Below, one piece after another: positions 41,350 to 54,209 of a stretch of 64,000 nt of DNA. Source of the stretch: Deinandra increscens subsp. villosa (lineage: Eukaryota > Streptophyta > Magnoliopsida > Asterales > Asteraceae). The position numbers were made by a program, and so were the translations under genes. How positions within the stretch are numbered: position 1 is the first letter of the stretch; each line of letters starts with the position of its first letter. The notes under the pieces are model-generated. The model had not been told where the DNA came from. It made no database searches and saw only the letters and a program-made list of their open reading frames with translations. The stretch lies in assembly GCA_039602395.1 (NCBI GenBank), contig JBCNJP010000003.1, forward strand, positions 17,145,167-17,209,166, in the 5' to 3' direction.

Positions 41350-41879
41350 AGATTTATTTCTTTGTGTATTGTATATTTTGTTTGAATGTAAACTTCTGCT
41401 AAACAGTAAATTGTTAATAGCACCGAACTAGCAATGAATTGGTGGTTCATTGGTCAGTGGGGACTATATAATATTCAAGTGTGTTCATTTGTTCAGAATG
41501 TCTAAGTGATCTAGGTTTGTCCGGAGAGAGATTGAGAGCTATATTTTTCCTCAGTCTTGTATTGGTGTGTGTTCATCTTAATACAAAGATTCTTATTTAC
41601 ATTGTGTCTTGGTTTATCATGTCTTGATCTAGATGTAATAAGCTTGTAGACGATCCGATCTCAGCGTTTTTATAAGTGGTATTAGAGTATTTGGTCATTT
41701 CTACTTTGTCTTTTGGTGTCAAACTAGTCAAATTTGAACTTTTCACAAGTATTTTCTCTCTATTGCAATCATTCTTGAGTATTTTGTGTTTCAAACCTTT
41801 CAAAACGTCCTAATTTGTCTAGATTTCCATTTATGAGTTTCCGTTTGTTCGAATTGTCCAATTTCCAGAAAAATTTGAG

Positions 41880-42200
41880 TGATTTGTCTCCAGTTCGTTG
41901 ATTTGTGACCCAATGAACGTTGACCAGAAATTTCAGTTCGTTTAGTATGTTATTAGTTCGTTCATCGTTAGTTCGTTGAGCGATTTGGTTCGTTCATTTT
42001 TCATTCGTTCGTTGAGAATTTATAGTTCTAGGTTCATTCATTGAATAGATTTCGTTCATTCTTTTGTTGATCATTTCATTCAAATCTAGTTCGCTGAAAT
42101 TCTTGGTTCGTCCAGTCAATTCTGGTTCGTTCACTTGGATTTGACTTTTGTTAGTTTGTTGAACTTGTTGGTTCGTTGGACAAGATTTATTTCTAGTTCG
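41880..42200 (+). repeat. Leader array of GGTTCGTT-type motifs (element F)
   Basis: 'gttcgtt' or a close form (ggttcgttc, agttcgttg, ggttcgttgga) occurs about fifteen times. Parallel in position to the GGTACGCT array of D and the GGTTCGCT array of G. Confidence 0.6.
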
Positions 42201-42229
42201 TTAGGACAGAAGCTTATATTTTTCGAAAT

Positions 42230-43144
42230 GAGTGATTTTCATGTATTTTCTGCTATTCAAAATTCGATGCAAACAATGCTCAATTACGACAATAAAATTG
42301 GAACAAGTCAAAACGTTTCCAAATTGTTGAAGTTAGAAGATTATCATAATTGGAGAGGACGATTTGAATCCTATGTTGGTGCTACGGATATAGATTTGTG
42401 GATTGCGTTTGAAGAAGGTTTCATATACCCATTAGAGGATGGAGTACCTAAAAAACAAAAGGATTTTGATTTTGATGAAAAGAAGAACTATCAGAGAGAA
42501 AATAAGGCATATCGAGTTCTCACGCTGGCATTACCTACAGAGTTACTTCATCAATTCAAAACATGTAAAACTTCAAAAACTTTGTGGGATACTTTAGAAT
42601 CAAGATGTGAGGTAAATGATCAATATAAAAGGAAATGAAGGTTCTTAACAAAGAATTTGATAATTTCAGACATTGTCCTGATGAGAACATAACTAATTTA
42701 GTGTCACGATTTGCTCATTTGACGAGTGAATTGGGAGTTATAAACAATAAGAAAACTGATGATGAGCTGAAAGAGAAGATACTCGAAGCATTACCTACAA
42801 AATGGGAAAATTATGTTTTGTTGCTTACCCATGAAAAACAATATCCAACTTGGTCATTTCATGAGTTGACGGGAAAGCTTCAAGCTCGAGATCTAAAGAT
42901 GTTAACTACTAACAAAATACCGGCACAAGTTCATAATCCAGAGTTGTATTATGGTCAATATTCTGCAACTATTAATGTTAAGTCAAAACCAAGCCTTAGT
43001 GCAACACCAGTAACAACTTTCATAGCTGATAAGATTTCTGGAGGAACTAATTCTTATCAAACTAATTTAGGAGGTTGTCATGTAAATATTCCGTTTCAAT
43101 CAAATCAAAGTGCTCTTTTTGTTAAATCAACCGAGAGTATATGA
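42230..43144 (+). pseudogene. Element F gag (copia-type)
   Basis: From ATG 42230 ('MSDFHVFSAIQNSMQTM') the frame continues through 'KLLKLEDYHNWRGRFESY' and a UBN2-like gag core, breaks at 42638 by a frameshift, and resumes at 42635-43144 ('KEFDNFRHCPDENITNLVSR', 'ILEALPTKWENY'). It ends before any zinc knuckle, with no protease, integrase or RT. Confidence 0.75.
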
Positions 43145-44611
43145 CACTGATTGTAACATTTGCAAATTATTCGGTTAAGAAACCCGACCCATTTTGAAAT
43201 TTTGCGTGTTCTCGATTTGCAATTTAATAAGTACCGGAAATTTTTTTAGGTGTTTGATCTCCAAAACAATGTTTTAAATGACGAATCATAATCATTTTTT
43301 AAAACCAATAGTTAATTAAGATCAATTGGATTCAAATTTGATCCTCGAATTATAAATAAAGCAATTTTTGGTTTTTACGCGATTTTGGTATGCGATTCGT
43401 CGTCTACCGGGATTCTCGTGGTTTTATCAACGTATGACAAAATTGAATTATTTATAAGTCTATTAGTCCTAAATCACATAACAATTCATCACACACAAGT
43501 TAAGTCTCAAAACGTTAGTGATTAACCTAATTGTGATACGTACCTCAAATTGCCCGAAAACGCGCTATATTTGATCATAATTCAATGAATGGCATTCTAT
43601 ATTCAATTGTATTGTATAAGCTTGACTGTGTTTCATACGATTGGGAATGTAAATGGTGAAGAATGGTAAAAACAGGACTCGAAAACGATAAAGAACGAAG
43701 AAATTAGGGCGAAAACGGTAAAACCGACCAAAAATGTATTATTTAATTTTAATTGATATTAATGAAAAATGTCATATTTGTACTTCTTTTTAGTGGAAAT
43801 GATGAAATGAATCTAATGGTGATAAAATGAAGATCAAAAACCCTATTTTTCGTGGCCAAAACATCAAAATTCGATAAAAGTCAACAAAAGTCAATGGTTG
43901 GTCGGTTGGCTAGCGCACCACGTACCGCGAGCCAAGCCTAGCCCGGGTCTCGCGTACCACGATCCATACTGTCAGATGAACTTTCGAGAAAATCGAATAA
44001 AAACCCATTTTTTCTCCATCTTGTGCATCGTTCTCAACCCTAGCTGCCACTATACGGTTGTTTACAACCAAGCATCATCTAGACCTTCGCTTTTGAAGCG
44101 TTTGAGCTCGTTTTGGGTATTTTCGAGTGTATATTCATGTCGGTTTTCCTCTTTTTGGTAAGTTTTTCTTGAGCAATGCTTCTACCCTCTTGATTCCTTG
44201 CTATTACTTATTAAAGATCGGATTTTTAGGGCTATTCCATGCTAGATCTAAGTTATTAATGGTTATATTTGATGGATTTAGTGATTTAACGATTTAAGTT
44301 GTGATTTTTAGGCTTAAGATTATATTTTTATTTTCTTTTATTGAATTTTCGTGATAGATCTTGATAGATCTTGGTTAGACTTGTTAAAGCTCATATCTTT
44401 ATGCATAAATTAACATAAAATCGTTATATTGTTAATGGATCTAGGGTTTTTTATTTTATTAAAGTTGATAACTTGATGATTTTTCATGAAAATAAATCTA
44501 TATATTGTTCATGCATGCTTTGATCCACGTAAAATGAAGACTTGATGATGAGATGATACAACTAGGATATTTGAACATGATTAGCCATAATAAATTATCT
44601 TCGATGTTTTC
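43145..44611. other. Unassigned repeat-like sequence
   Basis: No convincing ORF. A GC-rich patch (43900-43975) holds CGTACC/CGCGTACC words and is followed by a possible promoter and 'aaccctagctgccactatacgg'. The overall look is that of an LTR, but I found no partner or boundaries. Confidence 0.3.
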
Positions 44612-44626
44612 ATGCAAACAAATATT

Positions 44627-44745
44627 TTTTTTTGAATAGCTAATTTTTTTTATTTACACCAATTTTCACCATGTCAAGGTTTGAACCTTAATCTCTCCCC
44701 AAAGAGGCTTTGCCCTTTACCACTAGGTTACAACCTAATTATGTT
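44627..44745 (-). mobile_element. tRNA-derived SINE
   Basis: On the minus strand an A-box-like 'taacctagtggtaaagg' is followed about 40 bp later by a B-box-like GGTTCAAACC, and the element ends in an A-rich tail (T run at 44628-44636). Flanking duplications are not resolved. Confidence 0.5.
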
Positions 44746-45283
44746 GCCTAGAAATAATAAAATTAGGGTTTAGATTAAAAATAAACAGTTTTTATGAAAT
44801 ATATATATATAGGAACAAAATCATTGGAAATCCTCTTCCTATTGGGAAACCTAAAAAACCCTATCTAACCAATCACAAAATTCCATGTTTTTTTATTTTT
44901 TATTTTATAATAAGGGTAATCTTGTAACCTACCAAAATCTATTTTAGTAAAGATTTTTTAAATTAATGAATATAACTAATATCCTACATTAACGGAGAGT
45001 TGTCCTGTACGTATGTTTTTACTTCCCCTAACCCTAATTCTACGAACTCTAATTTGCGAACTCCATAATCTGTGATCTCCACTTGTGTTCATAATTGTCG
45101 ATTTCATACTTGCAAACCCCATCGATTTTTTCACCACTTTTGATCCATCATCCATATTATAACATCGAAATATACAACCATAGTCCCACGTTTCTTTTCT
45201 TCACGTCGTTCTTCAAGTTCTTTTCTTCACATTCACAATCTCCATTGCCATTCAAGAACAAGTTAAAGAAGGTAAAAATCAGG

Positions 45284-45619
45284 ACGTAACAATTTCAACA
45301 TTGTTACAGCACTGTAACAATTTCAAAAAAAAAAAACCAAAATTCGTTGATTACAACACCGTAACTATTTACAATCGTTGATTACAACAATGTAACTGTT
45401 ACAAAAAAACAAAAACAAAAACAAAATTCGTTCATTAGAACAATGTAGCTATTTACAATCGTTGGTTATAGCATTGCAACTGCTGCAAAAACAACAAAAA
45501 AAAAAAATACCATTCGTTGATTACAACATTGTAATTACTTACAATCTTTGTGTTACAACACTGTAACAAGTTCACATTACAACATTGTTACAACACTATA
45601 ACAACATTCACATTACAAC
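45284..45619. repeat. Palindromic GTTACA...TGTAAC repeat field
   Basis: Variants of 'ttacaacactgtaac' recur many times, separated by A-rich tracts. It continues beyond the solo LTR at 49904-49925. Each unit is a small inverted repeat. Confidence 0.6.
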
Positions 45620-45624
45620 ATTCA

Positions 45625-48600
45625 TGTCACACCCTGAGAAATGACTAAATGTGGGCATGTGACTGATTTGACATCATGATCATGGTTACGAATGATTGAC
45701 ATCTAAATGAATATTTAATTAACCATTTGTCTTTCGAAAATATAAGTCTCAAACATTTATTTAAACATTTAAAACCATGGCAGCGGAAATAAAGTAGTGG
45801 TTACATGATAAAGTTTCCAAAAGACAACGACATGAGATTTATAAACATAACTACCCTAAGGCGTAATGCGTCTAAATCTCCAAAATGAAATGCATGAACA
45901 CACGGCAGGCAGACCATGATATGACAAGCAGGATCGGAACAAAAAAACATGGAGTTGCAGTCTCTAATCACCTGAGAATTCAAGAATTAAAAAAAAAGGT
46001 CAACAGAATTGTTGGTGAGTTCACAGGTTTTATGACACTAGAACTGTTGGAATTTATGTTTGAAAATATTTAGCCTGTCAGAATATTAGTTTATTTGACA
46101 CTGTTGTTGTAAAGATTAATCATGAACCTTGAATTCAAAAGTAATTGTTTACCCACTCCTGATGTTCTTCCCCAAGAACACCGAATGACCAGAATAACAA
46201 ATATACCCCTCGACTATAACCATGGAGTCATGACTGGAGCGACCAAGTCAGGACAGGGTCGTCAACCCAAATATATCTACTCACAAGCTATCATTTCGAA
46301 TGAACTAATTGAACTCAATTAATAGTGGGGCTTAGGCATATAACATGAATCAACATGAATACACAGATTGGGGATATGAAAAGTATTCATGAAATCAATA
46401 CTTCTTACAGTTATCATAATATCTGACAAAAAATGAAATTGAAAAGCAATAACTGAATTCTCCCCCAAGTTAGAAAGCAGAGATGTAAAAGGGGCCATGA
46501 AGACTCACTTGTTTGAATATGGACTGACAGGTATGATTGGTTGAACTTAGCCTAGCTAACGTCTACAAGATAATGTTATTACGTATTAGGGTTTGGCTAT
46601 CTTGAGTTAGTAAATACGTCACTCAATGTTCAAGGTTAAGTCTCGACTGCTATTGCCCGATGACAGTGATGGAAATCCTAGGATATTATTTATTGACTAA
46701 TAAATAATATTGAATTTGATGGAATTTATTATTTATATAAGTAAATAAATAATAGTTCGATTTTTACGTTTAAAAAATAAATATTGAATAATATGGATTA
46801 TTTTTCATTAAACGTTATAAAAATTATAAATATTTAATTCATTAAATATTTGTAAGGTTTTGAACCCTTTAAGTTAATAAAGAAAAACTTTCATTTATTA
46901 AGGTTCGAACGCGCGTGTTATACCGCGCGTCGTTACACGGTATAAGTCGCGTCTTACGAAAAGAATTTTGATATTTGAAAATATGTCTATTTGTATGAAG
47001 AAATATTTTCAAAAATATATGAAATTATATTTTGGTAAAATTAAGTGTCGGTTAGTCCGGTAGTTAGCCGGTTTCACCGGTTTGACCGATTTGACTTGTT
47101 TTATGACTTTTTAAGTTCCCTTAACACTTAGGATTTGTTAATAGACTTGTTTTAATGTGGTTTAGGGTCTTTAGTTGCCAATGGTGCCGGTGGGAGTTCA
47201 ACTTGTAAAATTTGACGTTTTTGAGTTACCGAAAGTTACCGTTTTGGTCCGGTTTACTTCTAAAACATGAAACATGTTTTTCCACTTTTGAACTTTAGGA
47301 AACATTTTTTTTATATGTCAAAATGAGTATGTTTTATGTTCTGGACCAGATTCGATTTTTATTCAAAAATAAGTTATATTTTATTGTCGAAAAGTCTTAT
47401 TACGATATCCGATTGTTCTGTTTTCAAGTGTTTAACTTCCGAATCACTTTATAAGTTTATAAATTAACCTTGGCAGCCTAAATCATATGTTACAAGTCCT
47501 AAGTGGTCATTTTTTGGTCACAAGGGTTTTTACTTAATTTTCATGAAAATGAATGATATTTAAATCATAAAAATTCTATTTTCTCATTTCTTAAAGATCT
47601 TATAAGTCAATCTTCAAAATGACATTTTATTATCTCAAAATCATCCTAAGACAAATTTGGTTGCAGATTTGAGATCAAAATCATGATGTGTTTTCAAGGT
47701 TGCAAAATATATATATTTCAAGATGACACTCTTTTATGACACACAAAATAAAGTGTCATGTTTGTCAATTTTTAACACAATATATATTTTCTTTAAAACT
47801 TGGTTTCCAAACATTAGGTATATGTATTTCCACCAAAACAATCATACAAAAACATTCAAAACTCATAATGTGTTATGATTTATAAACTTTGTCACCATTT
47901 ATGAATCTTTTAACATAAATATACATGTTATGTTAATATTTTCTAAGAACTTGTTTCAACTAATATTCTAGTCTTTCCATCAAAGAACATAAGGCTACTA
48001 ACATGCAAGTTTGCTAGTAATCATCTAACAACACAATTTGTGACATTATATGATATGAAATATAGAAATAATCAAGAATGTAAGGGTTTCCTCACTTAGT
48101 CTTAAACCGGATCGGTATAAGACTTGATAGGTTGTTGATTAAGCTTCCAAGTTTAGCTCGTAACCCATCCTTGATCTTGAATTAGGAAGAAGATGGTGAA
48201 AGCATGAAAGAGAGATCATGGATTTGACAAAAAAGTAAGAGATTAGAAAGGTTGTTCATGAAAGAATCAAGAAAGGAAATGGAAGGAAGATGATGAAATA
48301 AGATTAGTAGATGAATTACCTTGCTAGAGTAAGTGATTAGAAGCTTAGAATGTGTGGTGGTTGATGGTGGTGGTGGCGGTTCTCTTGGTGGCCGAGAGCA
48401 AAGAGAGAGATGAGAGGATGAGGGTGTTTGTTCTTGAAATGGTTAAGTGTGGAATGAGGGTGTTTAGGTGTTATAAGAAGTGGTTAAGTGGTGGTGTTTG
48501 GTCTCGGTTTTAAGTGAACCGAAGAGGGGGTTCGGTTGGGGTGGTCTAGCCGAGAACAAGAGAAGATGAGGAGGTGGCTTGATCCACTTGATCTCTTGGT

Positions 48601-49276
48601 GTAATATGAACCAAGTTTAGTGTGTTTGGGGGTGTTTAGAACCGGCCAAGGAGGAGAGGAAGGACAAGGAAACACCAAGGTGGCTAGGGGACATGTTGGT
48701 CTCATGTGTAAGTGGATACAAGTATTACCCAAAGGTTAATAGAATTGTTGTATACTTGGCCAACCATCTTGTTTAGTATCTAGATGACAAAGGGTTTAAA
48801 ACATGTGCTCATAGGAATCCACATCCAACTAGTGATCAAGAGATTTGGTTGGTTTGGTTAGGGGATTCGGTTGGAACCGAATGAGAGAGGGAGGAAAGAA
48901 AACCCCAAAAAGAGAGGGACGAGGGTCGAACTCGGGACGGGCCGAGAAGAGAAAAAGGGAGGGTGAGCCGTGGCCTCGAACCCAGGAAAGAAAAAGAAAA
49001 GAATTGGGCCGGTGGCCCAAACCGAAAGGAAAAAGAGGAGGAAAGTGGGCCGGGCCGGGCTGGGCTGGGCTATCGGGCCGAAGAAAGGAAACGAGCTGGA
49101 AGGAATGGGCCGCGGAAAGAAAAGAGAAAGAGGTTTGGGTCGGTAGGCCCATTGGGCTCTGTGGGCCGAATCGGGTCTCGGGTCGGGTCGGGTTGAGTCC
49201 GGGTCGATCCAACGACACTTCGTTTGAGTCAAATGGATTAACGGTTAGAAAGTCGGTTTTTGGCTAGAGAATGAAT

Positions 49277-49319
<43 letters not shown>

Positions 49320-49898
49320 CACTAAAATGATTATGCGTCGTGTTTAATTTGAATGAATGGAAATGTCACAAGTCTTGATTGTTTGTCATGGAATTATGCA
49401 CAATGATGAACTAAAATTTAGAATTAGATGTTTTGCTTGACGTAAGCATTTTGTGTTTGAATGTTTTGGCGACAATGTTTAATTGTTTATTTTTGATGGA
49501 AATATAGTTTGGACATAGAAATAGTCTTAGGAATAAAACTAATAATTGTTTAACTTGAATTGTCGTTTGAATAAACGTTCCGTTGAATTACGTTTGTCAT
49601 TACGTAATAGTTTTTGAAAAATATAAAATGTAGTTTTTGAAAAATATAAAATGTTTATTTTATATTTAATTTTCATAAAACAATGGTTATGAATTTTTTT
49701 GTTATTGAAGTTCCATCTTGAATGAATTCAGAACTTAAGTTGATTTCCACTACGGGTAATGGTTGTCGGACCTATGTTGTCTATGTTTGCACATAAAGTC
49801 ACCTAATTTGGACGAATTAAGTCTAATGCACATAGAATCACAGTTAATTGCACGTAATTATAATATTAATGTATACCTGGAAAGTACGGGTTGTCACA
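45625..49898. mobile_element. Solo LTR, 4.27 kb
   Basis: Starts TGTCACACCC and ends GGGTTGTCACA, flanked by a perfect 5-bp duplication ATTCA (45620-45624 and 49899-49903) whose outer sequence is continuous repeat field. I find no second LTR, primer site or pol inside, so it is best read as a solo LTR (probably Ty3/gypsy). It has a GC-rich zone (48890-49215) and a (TA)n tract (49279-49315). Short open frames in the GC-rich zone look like composition artefacts. Confidence 0.75.
49279..49315. repeat. (TA)n microsatellite
   Basis: About 37 bp of perfect TA repeat inside the solo LTR. Confidence 0.95.
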
Positions 49899-49903
49899 AT
49901 TCA

Positions 49904-50510
49904 CATTACAACACTGTAATTCGAATTAGCCGTAAGCTGTGTGAAATCGGCAAAGATGTGCCCTGATTCTACGCCGCCGCTATGAATCCGTCTATGTTCA
50001 CATCGTTGCCAGGAAGCCACCGTCTCCGGTAATTTCAAGATGTCACAAGTCGCTGTCCCACCTCTTTGATTTTGTCACTAATTGTCGACCTAGTTGATCG
50101 AGCTTGCTGTCCCCGTCCTTTTACACCCTCACCGTCGTCGTAGTTCCTAGGGCTCGTCGTCGCCGTCTATTTACAAGCCCTGCGTCGCACTTGTTCTCGT
50201 TCTCCACCGTCGCCCTTTTAGTTCTCCAAGACCTAACCTGTAATCAAGTTCCACCGGTTGTTTTTTTAGAACATAGAAATAAAATCTAGAATAAATTTGA
50301 AAGGTGAGAGATTGTATCAAACATAAGTTTAGGAATTTAGTTTTGGCGGTTCATTCTTTGGGTAAGCCAAATTTAAAAAAATACCCATAATTAAATGAGA
50401 TATATTAAGAGTATCTACTCTCTACCCCCTGTTTATCTGGACCATTGATCTTGTAGTCAATGGCTAAAAAAAGGTTTTCTAAAAAAATATAGGTTTTCCA
50501 TAGATCCCTA

Positions 50511-50512
<2 letters not shown>
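49904..50512. other. Remainder of repeat field and AT-targeting element
   Basis: Short continuation of the palindromic repeats, then C/T-rich sequence rich in 'cgtcg' words (50050-50220). No supported gene. Confidence 0.35.

Positions 50513-50541
<29 letters not shown>
50513..50541. repeat. (TA)n microsatellite
   Basis: TA repeat at the right edge of the AT-targeting element, the probable target site. Confidence 0.85.
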
Positions 50542-50550
<9 letters not shown>

Positions 50551-50948
50551 TAATTAATGTCTAGATCTTGAATAAATGTTATGATTATGTTTAAATTAAC
50601 GTTAATTAGTTGTTGGATGATATATTTGCCTTGTGTGATTCCATGGAAAATAAATACATATTGAGGCGTTGTAAAATAAATAGTTTTATTAATTATTCTT
50701 GACGTCACATGTTTAGATTTAGAAATGATCTATCTCATGACCATGATCGTACGTTATCATTATAGTTAAATCATCGACGAGTCGTCGAGTCGATAGTGTC
50801 GTGAATTTCAATTATTTATTTATTTATTTAATTATTATTCCTCCATCTCGTTTAGTCGTTAATGTCGCTTTTGGGTCTAACCATTCCATTACGTGGTGTC
50901 GTTGTCTATTCATGTTCATGTTCATAGATGTAATTCATTAACTCATTT

Positions 50949-51207
50949 ATCCCCCACCATTTGGTGGAGTGGATATACCCTTGCCTTCCAATGTGGAGGT
51001 CAAGGGTTCAAAATAGAGGTGGGTCAGAGGTTTTACCACAGTGGGCCTTAAGGCAGTGGGTTTCCTCTGGGATGGATGTGCAACATAGAGGGTCTTGGTT
51101 ACTCGCACGACCTGTGGTCGCAGCGTGTCGTGGGTAGCATCGTTTGCCAGGATGAGACCCCCGAGTAACCGAGTGTTTGCCGTTCCAAAAAAAAAAAAAA
51201 CAAAACT
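50949..51207 (+). mobile_element. tRNA-derived SINE with 13-bp target duplication
   Basis: A-box-like 'tggtggagtgg' (about 50962), B-box-like GGTTCAAAA (about 51004), and a poly(A) tail (51188-51200). A perfect CATTAACTCATTT flanks it (50936-50948 and 51208-51220). Long variable duplications and an A tail indicate LINE-type retroposition. Confidence 0.8.
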
Positions 51208-51220
51208 CATTAACTCATTT

Positions 51221-51744
51221 GAGCCGGGGTTACAATAATGGATCCGTTGGTGTGGCAACCCACCTAGCCTGCCTGATTTTGGTGTCGAGTGATTAAAAGC
51301 CTAAATGCAGAGGGCTTGAGTGCGTCGACCCCCATGTGCTTTAGTTCATTACATGTTTACCATACTTGTGTTACATTGGACTCATCAAATTGCATGTTCT
51401 TGACCTATGATCATATATAAACCTATGTTTACTCACCAACTATTCGTAGTTGACCTTTATTTTGTATATGTTGCAGGTTTTGCTTTTTGATAATGTTGAT
51501 ATTGTTGTTGACACAATAGGGTGCATGCAGACCTAGTGTAACCTAAATTGAATGAGTTAATATGTTATTCGTTACTGTTGTTGTTTGAATTATTAATGTA
51601 TTCACTGAATTGCTTGAAATAGGTCGATTAAGAATATAACAACATTTAATTAGTTTTGTGTGCATCTGGACAATCATCGCGACCCGATATATTTCGCCAT
51701 CATTTGGAGTGTGACACTTATATCAGCATTGATATCGTCATATT
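51221..51744. other. Unassigned sequence before element E
   Basis: No recognisable gene or repeat. 'gtggcaacccacctagcc' style sequence suggests LTR debris. Confidence 0.3.
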
Positions 51745-52239
51745 ATGGGGTTATAACGGAAAAGTTAGCAATGCCGAGTTGATCGAAGAAGATTGTGATC
51801 AAATTTATGTAGATGATTTGGAGGAGATGGATATTAACTGGTAATTTGCAATGTTGGCAAGAACGATTAAGAAGTTTTTAAAGAAAACATGATAAAAAGA
51901 TCTTAATTCTGGAGGAAGAATTGATTTGACTAAATCAAAAACTAAATGGTATAATTGTTCTAACTTTGGGTATTTTGCATGAGATTGTTCACATCCGAAA
52001 CAATCTAATTCTGGTAGCAATGATCATACATCAAAGCATTCAGGGAGTACTTCTAATAAAAAAACATTGGTTACTCAAATCGATGAGAGTTATTATTGGG
52101 GAAAAGTATTTTCCAATCAATCAGATTTTGTTGCCAAGTATGAACAAATGGATGAATGTGTCATTAATGCTGATTAAGAAACTAGCAGTTATGATTCGGT
52201 ATGTGAGTTTACACAAAGTATGCCTAAGATAGTAGTGAG

Positions 52240-52635
52240 TTGGTTAAGGCAAAGAGTCTATTGGGCGAGGAGTGTACACATGCAAAAGAAAATTTGAATA
52301 TTTACAAGAAGAAATTGGAAGAAGCAACTCAAGAGTTGATATTTCAGAAATCTAAGTCTTGTGATCAATGTGCAATTTTGAAAGAAAAATGTGATGTTCT
52401 TAAACAGGCTTGTCTTGGACTTGCTGATAAGGAACTTAGTAATCAAGAGGACAACACAAAGTTGCTTGATGCTGAGACTCGATTGAAAGATGAAAATAAA
52501 GTTTTGAAGAAGAATGCTGAGATTTATAAGCAAAGATGGGAAAAGGCCACCCACGAGGCACTTGATGCTCATGAAAGTATGAGAAGGGAAAAGTTTGCAC
52601 AAACAGAGCTTCAGAAAGCTCATTGCTTCCCATAA
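52240..52635 (+). pseudogene. Element E coiled-coil segment
   Basis: A 131-codon open frame, Lys/Glu/Leu-rich heptad-like, with two CxxC-type pairs ('CDQCAILKEKCDVL'). Homologous in position to 57000-57400 of element D. It lies downstream of gag in an element with no visible pol; its function is unknown. Confidence 0.55.
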
Positions 52636-52682
52636 AGAATTGGTTGAGGCAAAAAACAAAAATATGGGAATTGAATATTTAG

Positions 52683-53069
52683 ATGCTTGTTCTAAAAAGA
52701 GAACTGCATAATCTCAAGAATTCACATTCTTTCACAAGTTTTTTGTATAAAGATGAAAATTTTCAAAAGGTTTTTGGAAGTGTTGAGCTTAATCAAATTC
52801 CTCCTCCTATGATTCATACTGATCATATATCTGAGGTTAAGACCATTTATAATGATGGTTCGACGGATCAATTTGGAAATCTAATATCCATTATGATTAC
52901 TGATCGTCATGGGCGCTATCAATGTCGTAAAAGGGGTCATATTCAAATGAACTGTCCTAAAAATATTGGGAAGATACCATCTCTTGGTAAACCTGTCAAA
53001 ATGATAGATTCACATGGCAGAGGTTTTTTATGTGTCAAAACCTATTGTTTCTCAAAAGAAGAAAAATGA
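52683..53069 (+). pseudogene. Element E segment with second CCHC-like knuckle
   Basis: 128-codon open frame sharing 'LKNSHSFTS' and 'DENF.KVFG' with element D 57460-57510. The knuckle keeps C, H and C but has lost its first Cys (RYQC). Confidence 0.55.
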
Positions 53070-54209
53070 TAAAAAATGGTTTGTAAATCAACTTAAAATG
53101 ATGATGGCTCATTGAAATTTCAAAAACCACAGATGTAGTGGCGACTCAAGATTACTTCAAAAGCCACTGAATACTTTGTTGAAGACATCGGTTGACCTCA
53201 AGCTGCAGGCTTGGAAACTAATTTTTATGACCGTGTATGCAGGTTACTTCAAGAAAACCTATTAGTGATTGTGAAGTTGCTGATGGTGGAGTTTTTGCTT
53301 AATTTAACGCTTCAAAGAATTTATATTTCAAAAGATTTTTTCAAATCTTAAACTGGGAGGTATCCATGTTGGTTGATTATTTTTATTTTCGTTTATGTGT
53401 ATTTCTTTTATATTGGGGGGGGGGAGGGGGGATGAAAAAGCCAAAACTACAGTGTTTTACATTTTAGGGGAAGAAAATGAAAAAATATAGAAAAAATAAA
53501 AATTCAAAAATGAGAAATTTATCTGATCCTATGGGAAATGATATATGGTACATTGGCTAGTGTTTCTGCCTCATGGATAGATTAGATGAAAAAGCCATAA
53601 GACTATTGTTTGATGTGCTAGGTAAGCTCGGCAAATCAAAAAGTATGCATATGAGATAAAAACTAAATGCTATGCCTGACCTAGTGGATAACATCTTGAT
53701 GCTTATTTCATGACATATAAACAATGTGTGATAAAGAAAAATGAGAAGTCACTGTTGTGTTCGTTTTGAAAGATTTAAATTGTTTGATTTTCTTTATTTT
53801 CTCAAATGATCAGACTATCTCTGCGTATACGTAAGTATCGTCTGATAGTTGTTCATTTGAGGATCTACATTATTTTCTTTGGGTTTTCTTTCAAGTTTTG
53901 GATTCTCTCCGCATATATGTGAATATCAATATGAGGATTCGAGTTTGAACAACCGCGACTTTTTTTGCTTTCTTATTTTGTTAAATTCGATGTCTTATTT
54001 GCGTATCGAAAGATCAACCTTAAGGTAGACGATTTAACATTCTATATTCTTTTTGCATGGAACACAGTTGACACTATCTGAATACAATGCACTATGTGTT
54101 AAGCACAAGTGGAATCACATGAAAATATATGAGAAATGTCTAAATATGTTTGATAGCGTCGGGTTCACAAGTGTGAGCAAATTAATAATATCTTAACATA
54201 TCCAGATGT
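53070..54209 (+). other. Element E 3' non-coding region
   Basis: Includes a G run (53416-53431), 'agaccaa/tctctgcgtat' type repeats also present in D (59100-59330), and no ORF. Confidence 0.45.

Larger units (their letters stand above)
41412..43144 (+). mobile_element. Element F: copia-like gag element, truncated
   Basis: 5' LTR (about 41412-41675, TGTTAATAGC start, TATA box ACTATATAATA near 41463), primer site TGGTATTAGAGT (41677-41688; 10 of 12 match to the tRNA-Met site), leader with GGTTCGTT/TTCGTTC repeats, then gag. It stops at 43144 with unrelated sequence following. No pol. The left LTR border is uncertain. Confidence 0.65.
44812..50513. mobile_element. Probable AT-microsatellite-targeting transposon
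   Basis: Both edges abut (TA)n tracts. The left end AGGAACAAAATCATTGGAAA and the inverted right end AGGTAGGGATCTATGGAAAA share 'ATGGAAA(A)CC'-like ends. Without the solo LTR it would be about 1.4 kb. It resembles elements that insert into AT repeats, but the class (Mutator-like or other) is unproven. Confidence 0.4.
51745..54209 (+). mobile_element. Element E: decayed copia-like gag element (left part)
   Basis: Collinear with element D from its gag zinc-knuckle region onward: acidic linker, degenerate zinc knuckle (51950-52000), coiled coil (52240-52635), a 'NSHSFTSFLYKDENFQKVFG' region (from about 52722), a second knuckle 'RYQCRKRGHIQMNC' (about 52912-52955), and a 3' region with purine runs. 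It is interrupted at 54209 by element D and resumes at 60536. Its LTRs are not in the window. Confidence 0.7.

Noticed and set aside
44627..44745. Possible functional tRNA gene on the minus strand
   Set aside because: A and B boxes are present but no cloverleaf can be folded by eye and an A-rich tail follows, so it is a SINE.
48845..49267. Overlapping open frames on both strands in a GC-rich stretch (48829-49267)
   Set aside because: They are low-complexity Arg/Gly/Pro products of purine-rich composition inside the solo LTR, with no domain or start context.
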